64,000 bases of DNA from Olivibacter sp036959255 (GTDB lineage: Bacteria; Bacteroidota; Bacteroidia; Sphingobacteriales; Sphingobacteriaceae): assembly GCF_036959255.1 (NCBI RefSeq), contig NZ_JAWMTI010000002.1, positions 310,001 to 374,000 of the forward strand, written 5' to 3'. The stretch's first letter is position 1. Every line of letters starts with the position of its first letter. Of this stretch, positions 18,289-26,478 are shown one piece after another. Below the pieces are notes generated by a model. It worked only from the letters and a program-made list of their open reading frames with translations, made no database searches and was not told the DNA's origin. The position numbers and the translations under genes were made by a program.

Positions 18289-18918
18289 TTATGCTACAAA
18301 AGCAGAAAATTCTTCTATAGGCAACCTTACTTTTGGCATATCAACCAGGTAATCATTTTCCGCATCCCGATAGCCCAACGAAAGGATCACCGCCGTATGC
18401 AATCCCTTCTCCTTTAGCCCTAAAACCTCATCAAATTGGGCAGCATCAAAACCCTCCATGGGCGTAGAATCTATCTTCAATTCCGCAGCAGCCAGCAAGG
18501 CAGTACCCAAGCCAATATAAGCCTGTTTGCTAGCCCAGACGGCATTTGCTTCCGCTGTATTTGCACTGAAATAGTTAACTAGTTTTTCTGTAAAATTAGC
18601 CATCCCACCTTCCGGTAAATTCCGTTGCTTTTCGGCCATTTTTATATATTCTTCAATATATGTTGTGGATATCTCGTTGAAAGCCGCAAACACCAATAAA
18701 TGAGAAGAATTTACAATCTGTCCGTTAAACGAACCTGCGCCCAATTTGGCCCTTATCTCCGGATTAGAAACTACCAAAACCCGATAGGGCTGTATTCCGC
18801 ATGAAGAAGCGGTTAGGTTGATGGCTTCTAAAATCTGGTTGATCTTTTCCTCGCTAACTTTTTCTGTACTATATTTTTTGGTGGCGTAACGCCATTTTAA
18901 ATGATTAATAAGTTCCAT
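18289..18918 (-). CDS. NAD(P)H-dependent nitroreductase family oxidoreductase (copy 1)
   Basis: 209 residues, NfsB/FRase-like nitroreductase. 'RYATKKYS' near the N-terminus, 'SSCGIQPYRVLVVSNPEIRAKL' and 'ASKQAYIGLGTALLAAAELKIDSTPMEGFD' are FMN-binding family motifs. Such homodimeric flavoproteins reduce nitroaromatics, quinones and related electrophiles. It is divergent from an HxlR regulator with starts 105 bp apart, the standard layout for electrophile-induced nitroreductases. A near-identical nitroreductase-HxlR pair lies at 26479-27592, including the intergenic region. Confidence 0.92.
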   Translation of the reverse strand: MELINHLKWRYATKKYSTEKVSEEKINQILEAINLTASSCGIQPYRVLVVSNPEIRAKLGAGSFNGQIVNSSHLLVFAAFNEISTTYIEEYIKMAEKQRNLPEGGMANFTEKLVNYFSANTAEANAVWASKQAYIGLGTALLAAAELKIDSTPMEGFDAAQFDEVLGLKEKGLHTAVILSLGYRDAENDYLVDMPKVRLPIEEFSAFVA

Positions 18919-18944
18919 TGTATAAATTTTTATGTTTGCGATGC

Positions 18945-19020
18945 AAAGGTAAAGCAGAATTGTTTAAATTTGCCACTAAGTGACAAAAAGTAACAGTGAC
19001 ATTTGGGTAACCAAGGGACA
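18945..19020. promoter_or_regulatory. HxlR operator region, copy 1 (duplicated at 27130-27212)
   Basis: The interval between the divergent nitroreductase and HxlR starts contains AAGTGACAAAAAGTAACAGT and CATTTGGGTAACCAAGGGAC, with a GGTAACC palindrome and repeated GTGAC/GTAAC half-sites. The same string, with only a few changes, lies between the second nitroreductase-HxlR pair, so it is under constraint or recently copied. Probable overlapping promoters and HxlR site. Confidence 0.55.
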
Positions 19021-19023
19021 AAA

Positions 19024-19392
19024 ATGAAATCAGAAAGTATATTAATCGAAGACTGTAGCCAAACCGTATTGGCTATAAACGACACCATGGAAATCTTAGG
19101 TGGAAAGTGGAAGGTGCTTATTATCGCCTGCCTGTGCTACCAACCCATGCGCTATTCCGAATTACTGAAGAAAGTTCAGGGCATCTCCGGTAAGATGTTG
19201 AGTCGGGAGCTGAAGGAGCTTGAAGTAAACGGATTGATTGAACGAAATGTATTGGCCACTTCTCCTGTCTCGGTAGCCTATAAGATTACAAAGTACGGAA
19301 AATCATTAAAGCAATTGACGCAAACCATTGCCGAATGGGGACTTCAACACCGCGCACGTATTCTCAAAGACATGAGACAGGAAAAAGTTTAG
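19024..19392 (+). CDS. HxlR family transcriptional regulator (copy 1)
   Basis: 122 residues from ATG 19024 (MKSESILIEDCSQTVLAIND); an upstream open extension (MGNQGTK) lies over the operator-like region and is not preferred. HxlR winged HTH: 'EILGGKWKVLIIACLCYQPMRYSELLKKVQGISGKMLSRELKELEVNGLIERNVL'. A Cys near the N-terminus (EDCSQTV) is in the place where HypR/YodB-type members sense electrophiles or disulfide stress. The divergent nitroreductase is its likely target. Paralogue of the HxlR at 27215. Confidence 0.9.
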   Translation: MKSESILIEDCSQTVLAINDTMEILGGKWKVLIIACLCYQPMRYSELLKKVQGISGKMLSRELKELEVNGLIERNVLATSPVSVAYKITKYGKSLKQLTQTIAEWGLQHRARILKDMRQEKV

Positions 19393-19419
19393 GTGAAGCA
19401 ATAATTGTTTTGTAAGATT

Positions 19420-19839
19420 CTATTTAATCAGTTTACTTTCAAAGGCTGTTGGCGTTAGTATTTGGGCTGTTTTAAACGGATTATGTTCTAAGAGATCTTT
19501 ATCTCCCGTGACTAAAAAATCAGCTTTGGAAAAATCTATTAAATCTAATAGAAAATTGTCTTTGGGGTCTCTGCTAATTAAATGAGTTGATTTTATCTCA
19601 ACGTTTTCACCAATTGTTTCCAACAAAACAATTAGTTCCTTCACACTTCCTTTCGGAAAATATTTTTTAAGTTTTTCACGGGCTGTTACAATTTTTATCT
19701 CCGTCAATAACTGCTCTGTAATTATAATCTTAATACGGCCGTCAACAATATATCTTTTTATTTTGGAGAGCTGCTTTCCTATTAAGAAACTAATCCAAAC
19801 ATTCGTGTCAAAAATTACTTTAACGCTTTTGTTTATCAT
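19420..19839 (-). CDS. PIN-domain toxin of a type II toxin-antitoxin pair (COG1569-like)
   Basis: 139 residues. PIN fold: 'VIFDTNVWISFLIG' (first Asp), 'ITEQLLTEI' (Glu), 'ISRDPKDNFLLDL' and 'FLVTGDKDLLE' (acidic residues of the Mg2+ RNase site). It belongs to the 'putative toxin component, PIN family' with DPKDN and TGDKDLL blocks, the same branch as the toxin at 37328. It overlaps its antitoxin by 20 bp, so translation is coupled. Confidence 0.88.
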   Translation of the reverse strand: MINKSVKVIFDTNVWISFLIGKQLSKIKRYIVDGRIKIIITEQLLTEIKIVTAREKLKKYFPKGSVKELIVLLETIGENVEIKSTHLISRDPKDNFLLDLIDFSKADFLVTGDKDLLEHNPFKTAQILTPTAFESKLIK

Positions 19840-20050
19840 ATATTTCTTGCCTTACGCTTTCTACTTCTGCCGCAATTGTTTTTGCATCCAACTCGTTTGT
19901 TTTAAAGGTAGTCAACAACTGTTGGAGCTTTGAATCTATAACTTCTTTTTCCAATTCCTTGCTCAGCTTTATCTTCTGTTGCTTGGGCAACTGCTTAACC
20001 ATGGAAAGTATCTGCTCAAAAGTGATATCTATTTGTAATGCCGTTTTCAT
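19820..20050 (-). CDS. Antitoxin partner of PIN toxin
   Basis: 76 residues, mostly helical and charged: 'ITFEQILSMVKQLPKQQKIKLSKELEKEV', which matches the start of many Bacteroidota antitoxins that pair with COG1569 PIN toxins. It precedes and overlaps the toxin gene by 20 bp, the normal antitoxin-first order. A TAAATTTG -7 element lies 23-30 bp upstream on the same strand (20073-20080). Confidence 0.82.
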   Translation of the reverse strand: MKTALQIDITFEQILSMVKQLPKQQKIKLSKELEKEVIDSKLQQLLTTFKTNELDAKTIAAEVESVRQEIYDKQKR

Positions 20051-20072
20051 TTCTAAAGCCGTTATTGTCTTC

Positions 20073-20080
20073 CAAATTTA
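20073..20080 (-). promoter_or_regulatory. Bacteroidota -7 element of toxin-antitoxin promoter
   Basis: On the minus strand the sequence reads TAAATTTG, an exact match to the Bacteroidota -7 consensus TAnnTTTG, 23 bp before the antitoxin ATG. A -33 element was not clear. Confidence 0.5.
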
Positions 20081-20206
20081 CATAAATTTATACTGATAAA
20101 CAACGCTACTAGGAGAATTAGGCATCAAGTCGTATTCTCGTTTGCAGCCCAATTGATCTCTGTGATGGATTGCGGCAATACTCGCCGCAAACATCACCTT
20201 TTATAC

Positions 20207-21073
20207 CTACAAACTCAATAAATCTTTCATTCCAAATGCTGTTAGCACTCGATCGTACTCAATCAGAACAGCATCGTTAGCCGCTTCAACAATTTTTCCT
20301 GTAGATGGGTCGGCAACAGTTCTTAAAGGCCGCTGTCCCTTAGGTAGATTGACTAGCTTTACCACGGCATCCGCAACATATTGAGGGTCAGGTTTTACTG
20401 TTTCAAATAGTTGACCGATAGCATTAAACATTTTTTCCGGAAATTCCGCTATCACTTTATAGCCGTCAACAACCGATGCATCAGATCCCGCTTGAATCTT
20501 TTGAGACATTTCAGTCGGGAAAGCCCCCGGTTGAATAATTGCTACATCCACCCCTAAAGGTCGTGCCTCATAATGCAAGCCTTCGCTTAATCCTTCCAAA
20601 GCGAACTTTGAAGCACCATACACGGCTGAAAAAGGAGGCGAGAACCTACCCCACCCACTCGAAACATTGATAATCAAACCTTCCGATTGTTTACGCATAA
20701 AAGGTAGGGCTAATTTCATCAACCTCCAAGGTGCGATAACATTCACATCAAAGACTCGCTGCACATCGGCCGGCGTAGCACTTTCAGCCACCCCGAATAG
20801 GGCAACACCCGCATTGTTTACCAACACATCGATGGTGCCTTCCTTCGCTATAACAGTGTCAAAAGCCTGCTTTACACTGGTTTCATCTGTCAGTGTAACA
20901 TCCAAAACGGTGATATTGGCTACCTGCGATAACGCATTTGCTCTATCCGCATTCTTTCCCTCGGTGTCTCTCATGGTAGCATACACTTGATGTCCCAAGG
21001 CTGCCAAGCTATTGGCGGTAAGCCATCCAAATCCACTATTTGTTCCTGTAATTAATACGACTTTTTTGCTCAT
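20207..21073 (-). CDS. SDR family oxidoreductase
   Basis: 288 residues. TGTNSGFG cofactor motif at ~8-15, NNAG in 'DVLVNNAGVALFG', Ser in 'NVSSGWGRFS' and YGASK as catalytic pair, plus a longer C-terminal extension (to 'ALLIEYDRVLTAFGMKDLL'-like end) as in the SDR subgroup of about 280-290 residues common in Bacteroidota. It starts 77 bp downstream of a Crp/Fnr-like regulator on the same strand, so the two are probably co-transcribed or the SDR is its target. Confidence 0.9.
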   Translation of the reverse strand: MSKKVVLITGTNSGFGWLTANSLAALGHQVYATMRDTEGKNADRANALSQVANITVLDVTLTDETSVKQAFDTVIAKEGTIDVLVNNAGVALFGVAESATPADVQRVFDVNVIAPWRLMKLALPFMRKQSEGLIINVSSGWGRFSPPFSAVYGASKFALEGLSEGLHYEARPLGVDVAIIQPGAFPTEMSQKIQAGSDASVVDGYKVIAEFPEKMFNAIGQLFETVKPDPQYVADAVVKLVNLPKGQRPLRTVADPSTGKIVEAANDAVLIEYDRVLTAFGMKDLLSL

Positions 21074-21150
21074 TTTTTTTTCAATTAATTAATGATACAA
21101 AGGTCGGTATCAAAAAAGAGGAAGCTTTTACCATTTGGTAAAAAGTGATC

Positions 21151-21720
21151 TCAACGGATATTTCTTCTTATTCGGCTCAATGATTGTTGGGTGATCCCCA
21201 GATAAGAAGCCACATGAGAAAGCGGCACACGGTTGACAAGGCCGGGAAATTGTTCAATGAACGATAAATAACGGGTGGTAGCATCTTCAGAAACCAGCGG
21301 ACTTCTTCTTTCGATCGCTTTTAACAAACAGTTTTTGGTAATCTGAGTGATAATAGCGTCCCAGCCAACAATTGTATTTCCAATCTCATCCCAACTTTTC
21401 TTTGAAAAAACAAGCATTTTGCAAGGGGTAACAGCCTGTACATAATCAGAGGCCACTACTTGTGCCTCAAACTTTTGTTGGTCCGAAACAAAATTGTTCT
21501 CGTCTACGAACGAATGTGTAATCTCTTCGCCTTTGTTGTTATAATAGCAGAAACGAACAACACCCTCCAGAAGAAATCCAACATACTTGGGGGTTTTTCC
21601 GGCTTCAGAAAAATAGTCATCTTTATGAAGTTCCAGCGTTTTTGCTTTGCTCATAATGAAATCGGTTTGCTGTCTGTTCAAATTCCCAAACTGCAATACG
21701 TAATTGATAAACTCTTTCAT
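21151..21720 (-). CDS. Crp/Fnr family transcriptional regulator
   Basis: 189 residues, the short Bacteroidota type. The N-terminal cyclic-nucleotide-binding-like fold has 'YFSEAGKTPKYVGFLLEGVVRFCYYNNKGEEITHSFVDENNFVSD'; the C-terminal HTH is short: 'VNRVPLSHVASYLGITQQSLSRIRR'. No Fe-S cysteine cluster is present, so it is not an FNR-type oxygen sensor. It directly precedes an SDR gene. The 5' region has TTACCATATGGTAAAA-like palindromes (around 21757-21772 and 21129-21142, ACCATTTGGTAAAAAG) that may be its sites. Confidence 0.88.
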   Translation of the reverse strand: MKEFINYVLQFGNLNRQQTDFIMSKAKTLELHKDDYFSEAGKTPKYVGFLLEGVVRFCYYNNKGEEITHSFVDENNFVSDQQKFEAQVVASDYVQAVTPCKMLVFSKKSWDEIGNTIVGWDAIITQITKNCLLKAIERRSPLVSEDATTRYLSFIEQFPGLVNRVPLSHVASYLGITQQSLSRIRRNIR

Positions 21721-21755
21721 ACATTAAATTTCGAACTTATTATGGGGAATCCACT

Positions 21756-21772
21756 TACCATATGGTAAAAAG
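21756..21772. promoter_or_regulatory. Candidate Crp/Fnr-type operator TTACCATATGGTAA
   Basis: A 14-bp perfect palindrome TTACCATATGGTAA lies 37 bp upstream of the Crp-like start. A close variant, TTTACCATTTGGTAAA, lies at about 21127-21142, between that gene and the SDR it precedes. Two matching palindromes at the two promoters support autoregulation and control of the SDR. Confidence 0.6.
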
Positions 21773-21817
21773 TTTTTTATCTTTTGGTTTATCAGTAGAT
21801 GGCGTAGCGTTTAAATT

Positions 21818-21947
21818 GTCGCTTAATGGTAGCGACACCGCCAATTACTTTCTTTCCCGTAAAGAAAGTAATCAAAGAACCTCGTCGCTTCAAAATTTAC
21901 GGGAACGGTGGTGCCTCCCACTGCCAGATGTAAATTTTGGAGGCGAC
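21818..21947. repeat. Highly structured intergenic element with three hairpins
   Basis: Three helices follow one another: GTCGCT-N7-AGCGAC (21818-21836); ATTACTTTCTTT-CCCGT-AAAGAAAGTAAT, a perfect 12-bp stem (21844-21872); and GTCGCTTCAAAATTTAC (21884-21900) pairing, with one bulge and few mismatches, to GTAAATTTTGGAGGCGAC (21930-21947). An 82-codon frame across it (21762-22010) has no recognisable protein character. Likely a small non-autonomous repeat or a structured RNA. The rest of the 21721-22194 gap holds operator sites. Confidence 0.55.
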
Positions 21948-22058
21948 ATTTTTGAAAACCAACGGATATTGCTTTTAACCAAGCTTATTATCTTTAGCCA
22001 TGAAACATAGCCATTTGGGCAGGAAGAATGGTATTTTGACGTTCACCACCGAGTAAGC

Positions 22059-22166
22059 TGTGCGCCAATGAACAATCACTGTTCGGAAACGAACACTTGC
22101 TGTTAAAAATCAAAGGCACAAACAACTAATAATCAAATCGATAAAAATTATGGCCTCATTTATGTT
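22059..22166 (+). promoter_or_regulatory. Tandem TGTTCG-type operators with sigma-54-like promoter (permease 1)
   Basis: Two sites, TGTGCGCCAATGAACA (22059-22074) and TGTTCGGAAACGAACA (22080-22095), lie 21 bp apart centre to centre. TGGCCTCATTTATGTT (22151-22166) follows 56 bp later and has the GG-N10-G spacing of a -24/-12 promoter, 29 bp before the permease ATG. The same arrangement is found before the permeases at 34.2 and 42.0 kb. Confidence 0.6.
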
Positions 22167-22194
22167 AAGCTAATATTCAATTAACGGGCTCGGT

Positions 22195-24555
22195 ATGATA
22201 AAGAACTACATCAAAATTGCTTGGCGAAATCTGCTTAAAAACAAAGGGTATTCCATCTTGAACATAACAGGCTTGGCTATTGGTATGGCAGCTGCCATGC
22301 TCATCCTTTCCTGGGTACAAAACGAACGGAGTTTTGACCTGTTCCACCATAAAAAAGACCAGCTTTTTCTGGTAGGAAACCGAGCCGATTGGGGCGATAA
22401 ACTTCAGGTGTGGTTCTATACGCCCAAGCCTTTGGGACCGGCGGCCAAAGCGGAATTTCCTGAAATAGCCCATTACAGCCGCTATTCCGATAACAGCTTC
22501 CTGTTCTCCGTGGGCGACAAGAAGCTGAAGGGCCAGGGCGCCTTTGTCGATTCCGCTTTCCTTTCCATGTTCGATTTTCCGTTGCTCGAAGGCGATAAGG
22601 AACATATCTTAAAAAGCCCCACAGAAATTGTCATTAGCCAAAGCCTGGCTAAACGCTTATTTGGCAAAGAAGAAGCACTGGGGAAAACGCTCAAAATAGA
22701 TAGTGTCGATGTGGTGACCGTTTCCGGTGTTTTAGCCGATATGCCCGGCAATACCAGGTTCACCGATGTGGAGTTCCTGCTTCCCTGGAAATACATGGAA
22801 AAAATTGGGTATAGCGACGATTACTGGAGCAACAATTCCGTACAGACCTATGTAGAATTGAATCCGGGCATCAGCAAAGAGTTGATGGACAGGAAGATCA
22901 AGGACATCACTAAGCGTCATAACGGACCCGATGAAGACACCGAAGTTTTATTGCATGCACTCCCTGATTGGTGGCTTCGTTCCAAGTTTGAAAATGGAAA
23001 AATAGTAGGCGGACGCATTGATATGGTCAATCTTTTTACGCTGATCGCCTTTTTCATCTTGGTGATTGCCTGCATTAACTTTATGAATATCAGCACTGCC
23101 CGAAGTGAAAAAAGAGCGAAGGAAGTCGGCATTCGAAAAGTTGCGGGCGCCTATCGTGTATCACTGATCGGCCAGTTTTTAAGCGAATCTATTTTGATAG
23201 CCACCATCTCGGGTGTCATCGCCCTGTTTATTACCTGGTTAGCCCTACCCTCCTTTGGCAATTTAATCAGCCGGCGTTTGGCCGTTGATTTTGGTCATTT
23301 TCAATTTTGGCTGAACGCCATCGGTTTTATTTTGATCACCGGCTTGCTCGCCGGTAGTTTCCCGGCCTTTTTCCTTTCCTCCTTTCAACCTGTTAAAGTG
23401 TTAAAGGGCACCTTTAAACAAGCGAAGGCCACCTTTAGCCTTCGTAAAATCCTGGTAGTTATTCAGTTCACCATTGCCATCATCCTTATTATAAGCACCT
23501 TGGCCGTTCATAAGCAAATTCAATATGCAAAAGACAGGGAAAATGGTTACGATAAAAACAACCTCGTTTATATTATGGAGGAGGGGGAGGTATCCAAGAA
23601 CAGCAAGCTCATCAAAAGCGAACTGCTCCGCGATGGTATAGCTGTATCAGTAACGCGTTCTAGTTGCCCTATTACCGAGAGTTGGAGCAACACCAATGGA
23701 TTTGAATGGCAGGGAAAAGCACCAAACGATAAAACACTTTTCGACCGTATGTGTGCAGATGAGCAGCTTGTTAAAACGACCGGCCTTCAATTGGTAGCAG
23801 GAAGAGACATGGATCTAGCACAGTATCCTACCGATTCCACAGCAGTCCTTTTAAATGAAGCAGCGGTAAGACTTATGGGCTTCAAAGATCCCATCGGTCA
23901 ATTGATCAAAGATAATGGCATTGAATGGCACGTGGTGGGTGTCGTGGCCGATTTCATTTCGCGCTCACCTTACGAACCCGTTGAGCCTGCCGTCATTGAA
24001 GGAGCCAAAGGATTTTTTAATGTCATGCATATTAAGTTTAATCCCTCTTTGTCAACCTCCGATGCCCTTGCTAAAACCGAAGCTATTTTTAAACGCTACA
24101 ACCCCAATTATCCTTTCGCCTACAACTTTGTAGACAAAGCCTACGCCGCTAAATTCAAAGAATCAGAGCAGACGGGTACCATGGCAGCTTTATTTGCTTT
24201 TCTCACCATCTTTATCTCCTGTTTGGGTTTATTCGGACTAGCGGCTTATATGGCTGAAAATCGGACGAAAGAAATCGGTGTCCGAAAAGTACTGGGTGCA
24301 TCGGTTTTTTCCATTACACGCTTGCTGTCCAAAGAATTTGCATGGTTGGTTATTATTTCCTGTCTAGTGGCGTTTCCTATTGCCTATTGGGCGATGGATA
24401 AATTTCTGCAAACTTATACCTACCGCATCTCTCTCGGCTGGGGTTTGTTCATCATAGCAGGAATGGGGGCACTTATACTGGCTTTACTCACGGTGAGTTC
24501 ACAAGCCATTAAAGCGGCGATAGCCAATCCGATCGATTCGCTAAGAGATGAATAG
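22195..24555 (+). CDS. FtsX/MacB-type ABC transporter permease (copy 1)
   Basis: 786 residues, the large two-module permease found in many paralogues in Bacteroidota. Opening 'MIKNYIKIAWRNLLKNKGYSILNITGLAIGMAAAML' with TM1, a MacB-like periplasmic domain to ~250, FtsX module with 'ACINFMNISTARSEKRAKEVGIRKVAGA' (~300-325), TM helices, a second periplasmic domain, and a final FtsX module 'AAYMAENRTKEIGVRKVLGAS' with three TM helices. No ATPase gene is adjacent. Such proteins export peptides or lipids or act mechanically in the envelope; substrate unknown. About half identical in style to the copies at 34194 and 42019. Confidence 0.92.
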   Translation: MIKNYIKIAWRNLLKNKGYSILNITGLAIGMAAAMLILSWVQNERSFDLFHHKKDQLFLVGNRADWGDKLQVWFYTPKPLGPAAKAEFPEIAHYSRYSDNSFLFSVGDKKLKGQGAFVDSAFLSMFDFPLLEGDKEHILKSPTEIVISQSLAKRLFGKEEALGKTLKIDSVDVVTVSGVLADMPGNTRFTDVEFLLPWKYMEKIGYSDDYWSNNSVQTYVELNPGISKELMDRKIKDITKRHNGPDEDTEVLLHALPDWWLRSKFENGKIVGGRIDMVNLFTLIAFFILVIACINFMNISTARSEKRAKEVGIRKVAGAYRVSLIGQFLSESILIATISGVIALFITWLALPSFGNLISRRLAVDFGHFQFWLNAIGFILITGLLAGSFPAFFLSSFQPVKVLKGTFKQAKATFSLRKILVVIQFTIAIILIISTLAVHKQIQYAKDRENGYDKNNLVYIMEEGEVSKNSKLIKSELLRDGIAVSVTRSSCPITESWSNTNGFEWQGKAPNDKTLFDRMCADEQLVKTTGLQLVAGRDMDLAQYPTDSTAVLLNEAAVRLMGFKDPIGQLIKDNGIEWHVVGVVADFISRSPYEPVEPAVIEGAKGFFNVMHIKFNPSLSTSDALAKTEAIFKRYNPNYPFAYNFVDKAYAAKFKESEQTGTMAALFAFLTIFISCLGLFGLAAYMAENRTKEIGVRKVLGASVFSITRLLSKEFAWLVIISCLVAFPIAYWAMDKFLQTYTYRISLGWGLFIIAGMGALILALLTVSSQAIKAAIANPIDSLRDE

Positions 24556-24560
24556 GTAAA

Positions 24561-24594
24561 TTTTGGATACTTTGGGATCCCAAAGTATCCAAAA
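24561..24594. terminator. 34-bp perfect palindrome between convergent genes
   Basis: TTTTGGATACTTTGGGA is followed directly by its exact reverse complement, giving a 17-bp stem with no spacer. It lies 6 bp after the permease stop and 58 bp before the stop of the convergent SDR gene, so a bidirectional terminator or transcript-end stabiliser is likely. T-runs are short on both sides. Confidence 0.6.
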
Positions 24595-24651
24595 GACCTG
24601 GTCAGCTTGTAATAAGACTATCCGAATAGGGACCGACAGCATCTACCAAAT

Positions 24652-25455
24652 TTACTTTATCAAGCTCCGAATATCATCTAATCGCCTTTGTAAGCCATCC
24701 TGAACATGTTGGACAGCTACTTTTCCGATTGGCAATCTAAACGGAGGCTGCGGATGATTAGCGCAATCCAAAATAGCTTGGACTACATCATGCACATCGT
24801 CCAATTCACCAAAGCCTGCATCGATAAACTTACGTAAATCATTAACGGCAGTATGCCGGTATACCTCTAAAGGAGGCGCTATGAACAAACTACTGCCAAA
24901 ATTAGTTCCTGTGGGCCCTGGCTCGGCAATCGTAAATCTGATGTTAAACGTTTGTACATCCTGCGCCGTCGCTTCTATGAATCCCTCAATCCCCCATTTA
25001 GAGGCATGGTATAAGCTAAATCCCGGGTAGGCAATCTGCCCACCTTCTGAAGACACCTGTATGATATGCCCTCCATCTTGCTGCTGACGCATTATCGGAA
25101 TCAGTGCTTTTATCAGTCGGATCGAACCTAATAAATTGACTTCAATTTGCTTCGAGATCTTGTCATCATCCAATTCTTCCGCCGCACCGAAGACACCCAA
25201 GCCCGCATTGCTCACCGCAACATCAATTTGCCCCATTTTCTCCAAAGCTGTTGCAACTGCATGATGAATGCTCTGTATATCTGTCAATTCTAAATAAGCC
25301 ACATAGAGTTGCTTCGGATATTTATCGCGGAGTTCCGCCATTTGTTCCGTTTGCCGTAGTGTCGCAAAAACAGTATGCCCGGATGCCAATAAGTGCTCGG
25401 TAAGAATACGGCCAATACCGCTTGATGTGCCTGTGATAAACCAGTTCTTTGTCAT
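24652..25455 (-). CDS. SDR family oxidoreductase
   Basis: 267 residues: TGTSSGIG at ~8-15, 'DVAVSNAGLGVFGAAEEL' (SNAG instead of NNAG), 'VSSEGGQIAYPGFSLYHASKWG' with the YxxxK pair, and 'FNIRFTIAEPGPTGTNF'. It follows the AraC gene at 25540 on the same strand with an 84-bp gap that contains TTTCGTAA-type repeats. It is one of several AraC-SDR cassettes here. Substrate unknown. Confidence 0.9.
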   Translation of the reverse strand: MTKNWFITGTSSGIGRILTEHLLASGHTVFATLRQTEQMAELRDKYPKQLYVAYLELTDIQSIHHAVATALEKMGQIDVAVSNAGLGVFGAAEELDDDKISKQIEVNLLGSIRLIKALIPIMRQQQDGGHIIQVSSEGGQIAYPGFSLYHASKWGIEGFIEATAQDVQTFNIRFTIAEPGPTGTNFGSSLFIAPPLEVYRHTAVNDLRKFIDAGFGELDDVHDVVQAILDCANHPQPPFRLPIGKVAVQHVQDGLQRRLDDIRSLIK

Positions 25456-25501
25456 AATTTTATACGTATTATTTACACGACAAAGTTCGTGGATCGTTAA
25501 G

Positions 25502-25540
25502 CCATTTTTTTACAGAAAGCAAACCATCATTTACGAAAAT
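25502..25540 (-). promoter_or_regulatory. TTTCGTAA-type direct repeats, candidate AraC operator
   Basis: On the minus strand TTTTCGTAAATGATGG is followed about 20 bp later by TTTCTGTAAAAAAATGG, just before the SDR gene. Similar direct repeats of TTTCGT(A/T)A with about 20 bp spacing precede the SDR at 29705, which sits beside a paralogous AraC gene. Confidence 0.45.
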
Positions 25541-26427
25541 CAAACCTTTCGGTATTGCAACGGAGAAATGCCTTCATTTTTCTTAAAAAAACCGGAAAAG
25601 TGGCTGATTTCCTTAAACCCCAGCAGGTAGGCAATTTCCGAGATATCGATGGAACTATGCCTGATGAGCACACGTGCCTCCTGTAAAAACCGTTGTTGTA
25701 TCAATTGGGTGGTCGTACTGCCCATGGTCTTTTTCAACACCCTATTTAAATAGTTTTCGTGAATAGCCAGCGTATGTGCAAAGTCTGCTGCATTTCGTAG
25801 AAGCACCTGCTGATTTTTCATTTCAATGGGAAATTGTCGCTCCAACAATTCCAAAAATGACCTGGTAATCCTACTCGCGGCTGCATCATGCTTATTGATC
25901 CGTATTTCATTCGTCGACACTTCATTTGCGCTGTGTAGCACCTCAAAAATCAGATTGCGTATCTTATCATACTTATGTTGATAATCCGATCGGAAGGCCT
26001 GATCCATTTTTTCAAAAACACGTTCAATTTCACGATATAATTCTTCGGTCAATTCAATCACATTATCCCCTTCAGGCTGAAACATCTGATAGGAATCAAT
26101 ATTGCCAAACTGATGAAAAAACTCTTTATTAAAAATACAATACACCCCACTGTGAGCATCAGCTCCTTTCGGAATCCAGTTGTAGGGATATAAAGGATTA
26201 CCAAAAAACAAACCCAGCTTCTGAATTTCATAGGTTTTATCGGCGAGATGGATCGTATATTCACCGCGGAGCAAGTTGATTTTGTAAAAATCCCTTCGAT
26301 TATAAGGAATAGGCTGAACGGCACAGGCATCCAAGTCGTGCACCCAGAATATATTGAAATTTCCCAAATCCTTATTCAGCACTTTATTTTGTGCAGCAAG
26401 AAAGTGGTTCATATCAATTCTTTTCAT
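25540..26427 (-). CDS. AraC family transcriptional regulator
   Basis: 295 residues. The sensor half has 'YNRRDFYKINLLRGEYTIHLADKTYEIQKLGLFFGNPLYPYNW' and 'SGVYCIFNKEFFHQFGNI', the pattern shared with the regulators at 28722 and 40002. C-terminal HTHs: 'NAADFAHTLAIHENYLNRVLKKTMGSTTTQ' and 'DISEIAYLLGFKEISHFSGFFKKNEGISPLQYRK'. Upstream of and same strand as the SDR at 24652. A copy of its first codons and promoter survives as a relic at 37817-37880. Confidence 0.92.
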   Translation of the reverse strand: MKRIDMNHFLAAQNKVLNKDLGNFNIFWVHDLDACAVQPIPYNRRDFYKINLLRGEYTIHLADKTYEIQKLGLFFGNPLYPYNWIPKGADAHSGVYCIFNKEFFHQFGNIDSYQMFQPEGDNVIELTEELYREIERVFEKMDQAFRSDYQHKYDKIRNLIFEVLHSANEVSTNEIRINKHDAAASRITRSFLELLERQFPIEMKNQQVLLRNAADFAHTLAIHENYLNRVLKKTMGSTTTQLIQQRFLQEARVLIRHSSIDISEIAYLLGFKEISHFSGFFKKNEGISPLQYRKV

Positions 26428-26478
26428 ACCCCAAAATTACAAAAATCAAACCAACTTCAATAAAGTAAATCGCTTTTT

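Noticed and set aside
21762..22010. 82-codon frame MVKSFLSFGLSVDG...
   Set aside because: It runs across three hairpins and operator sites; codon content is explained by the inverted repeats.
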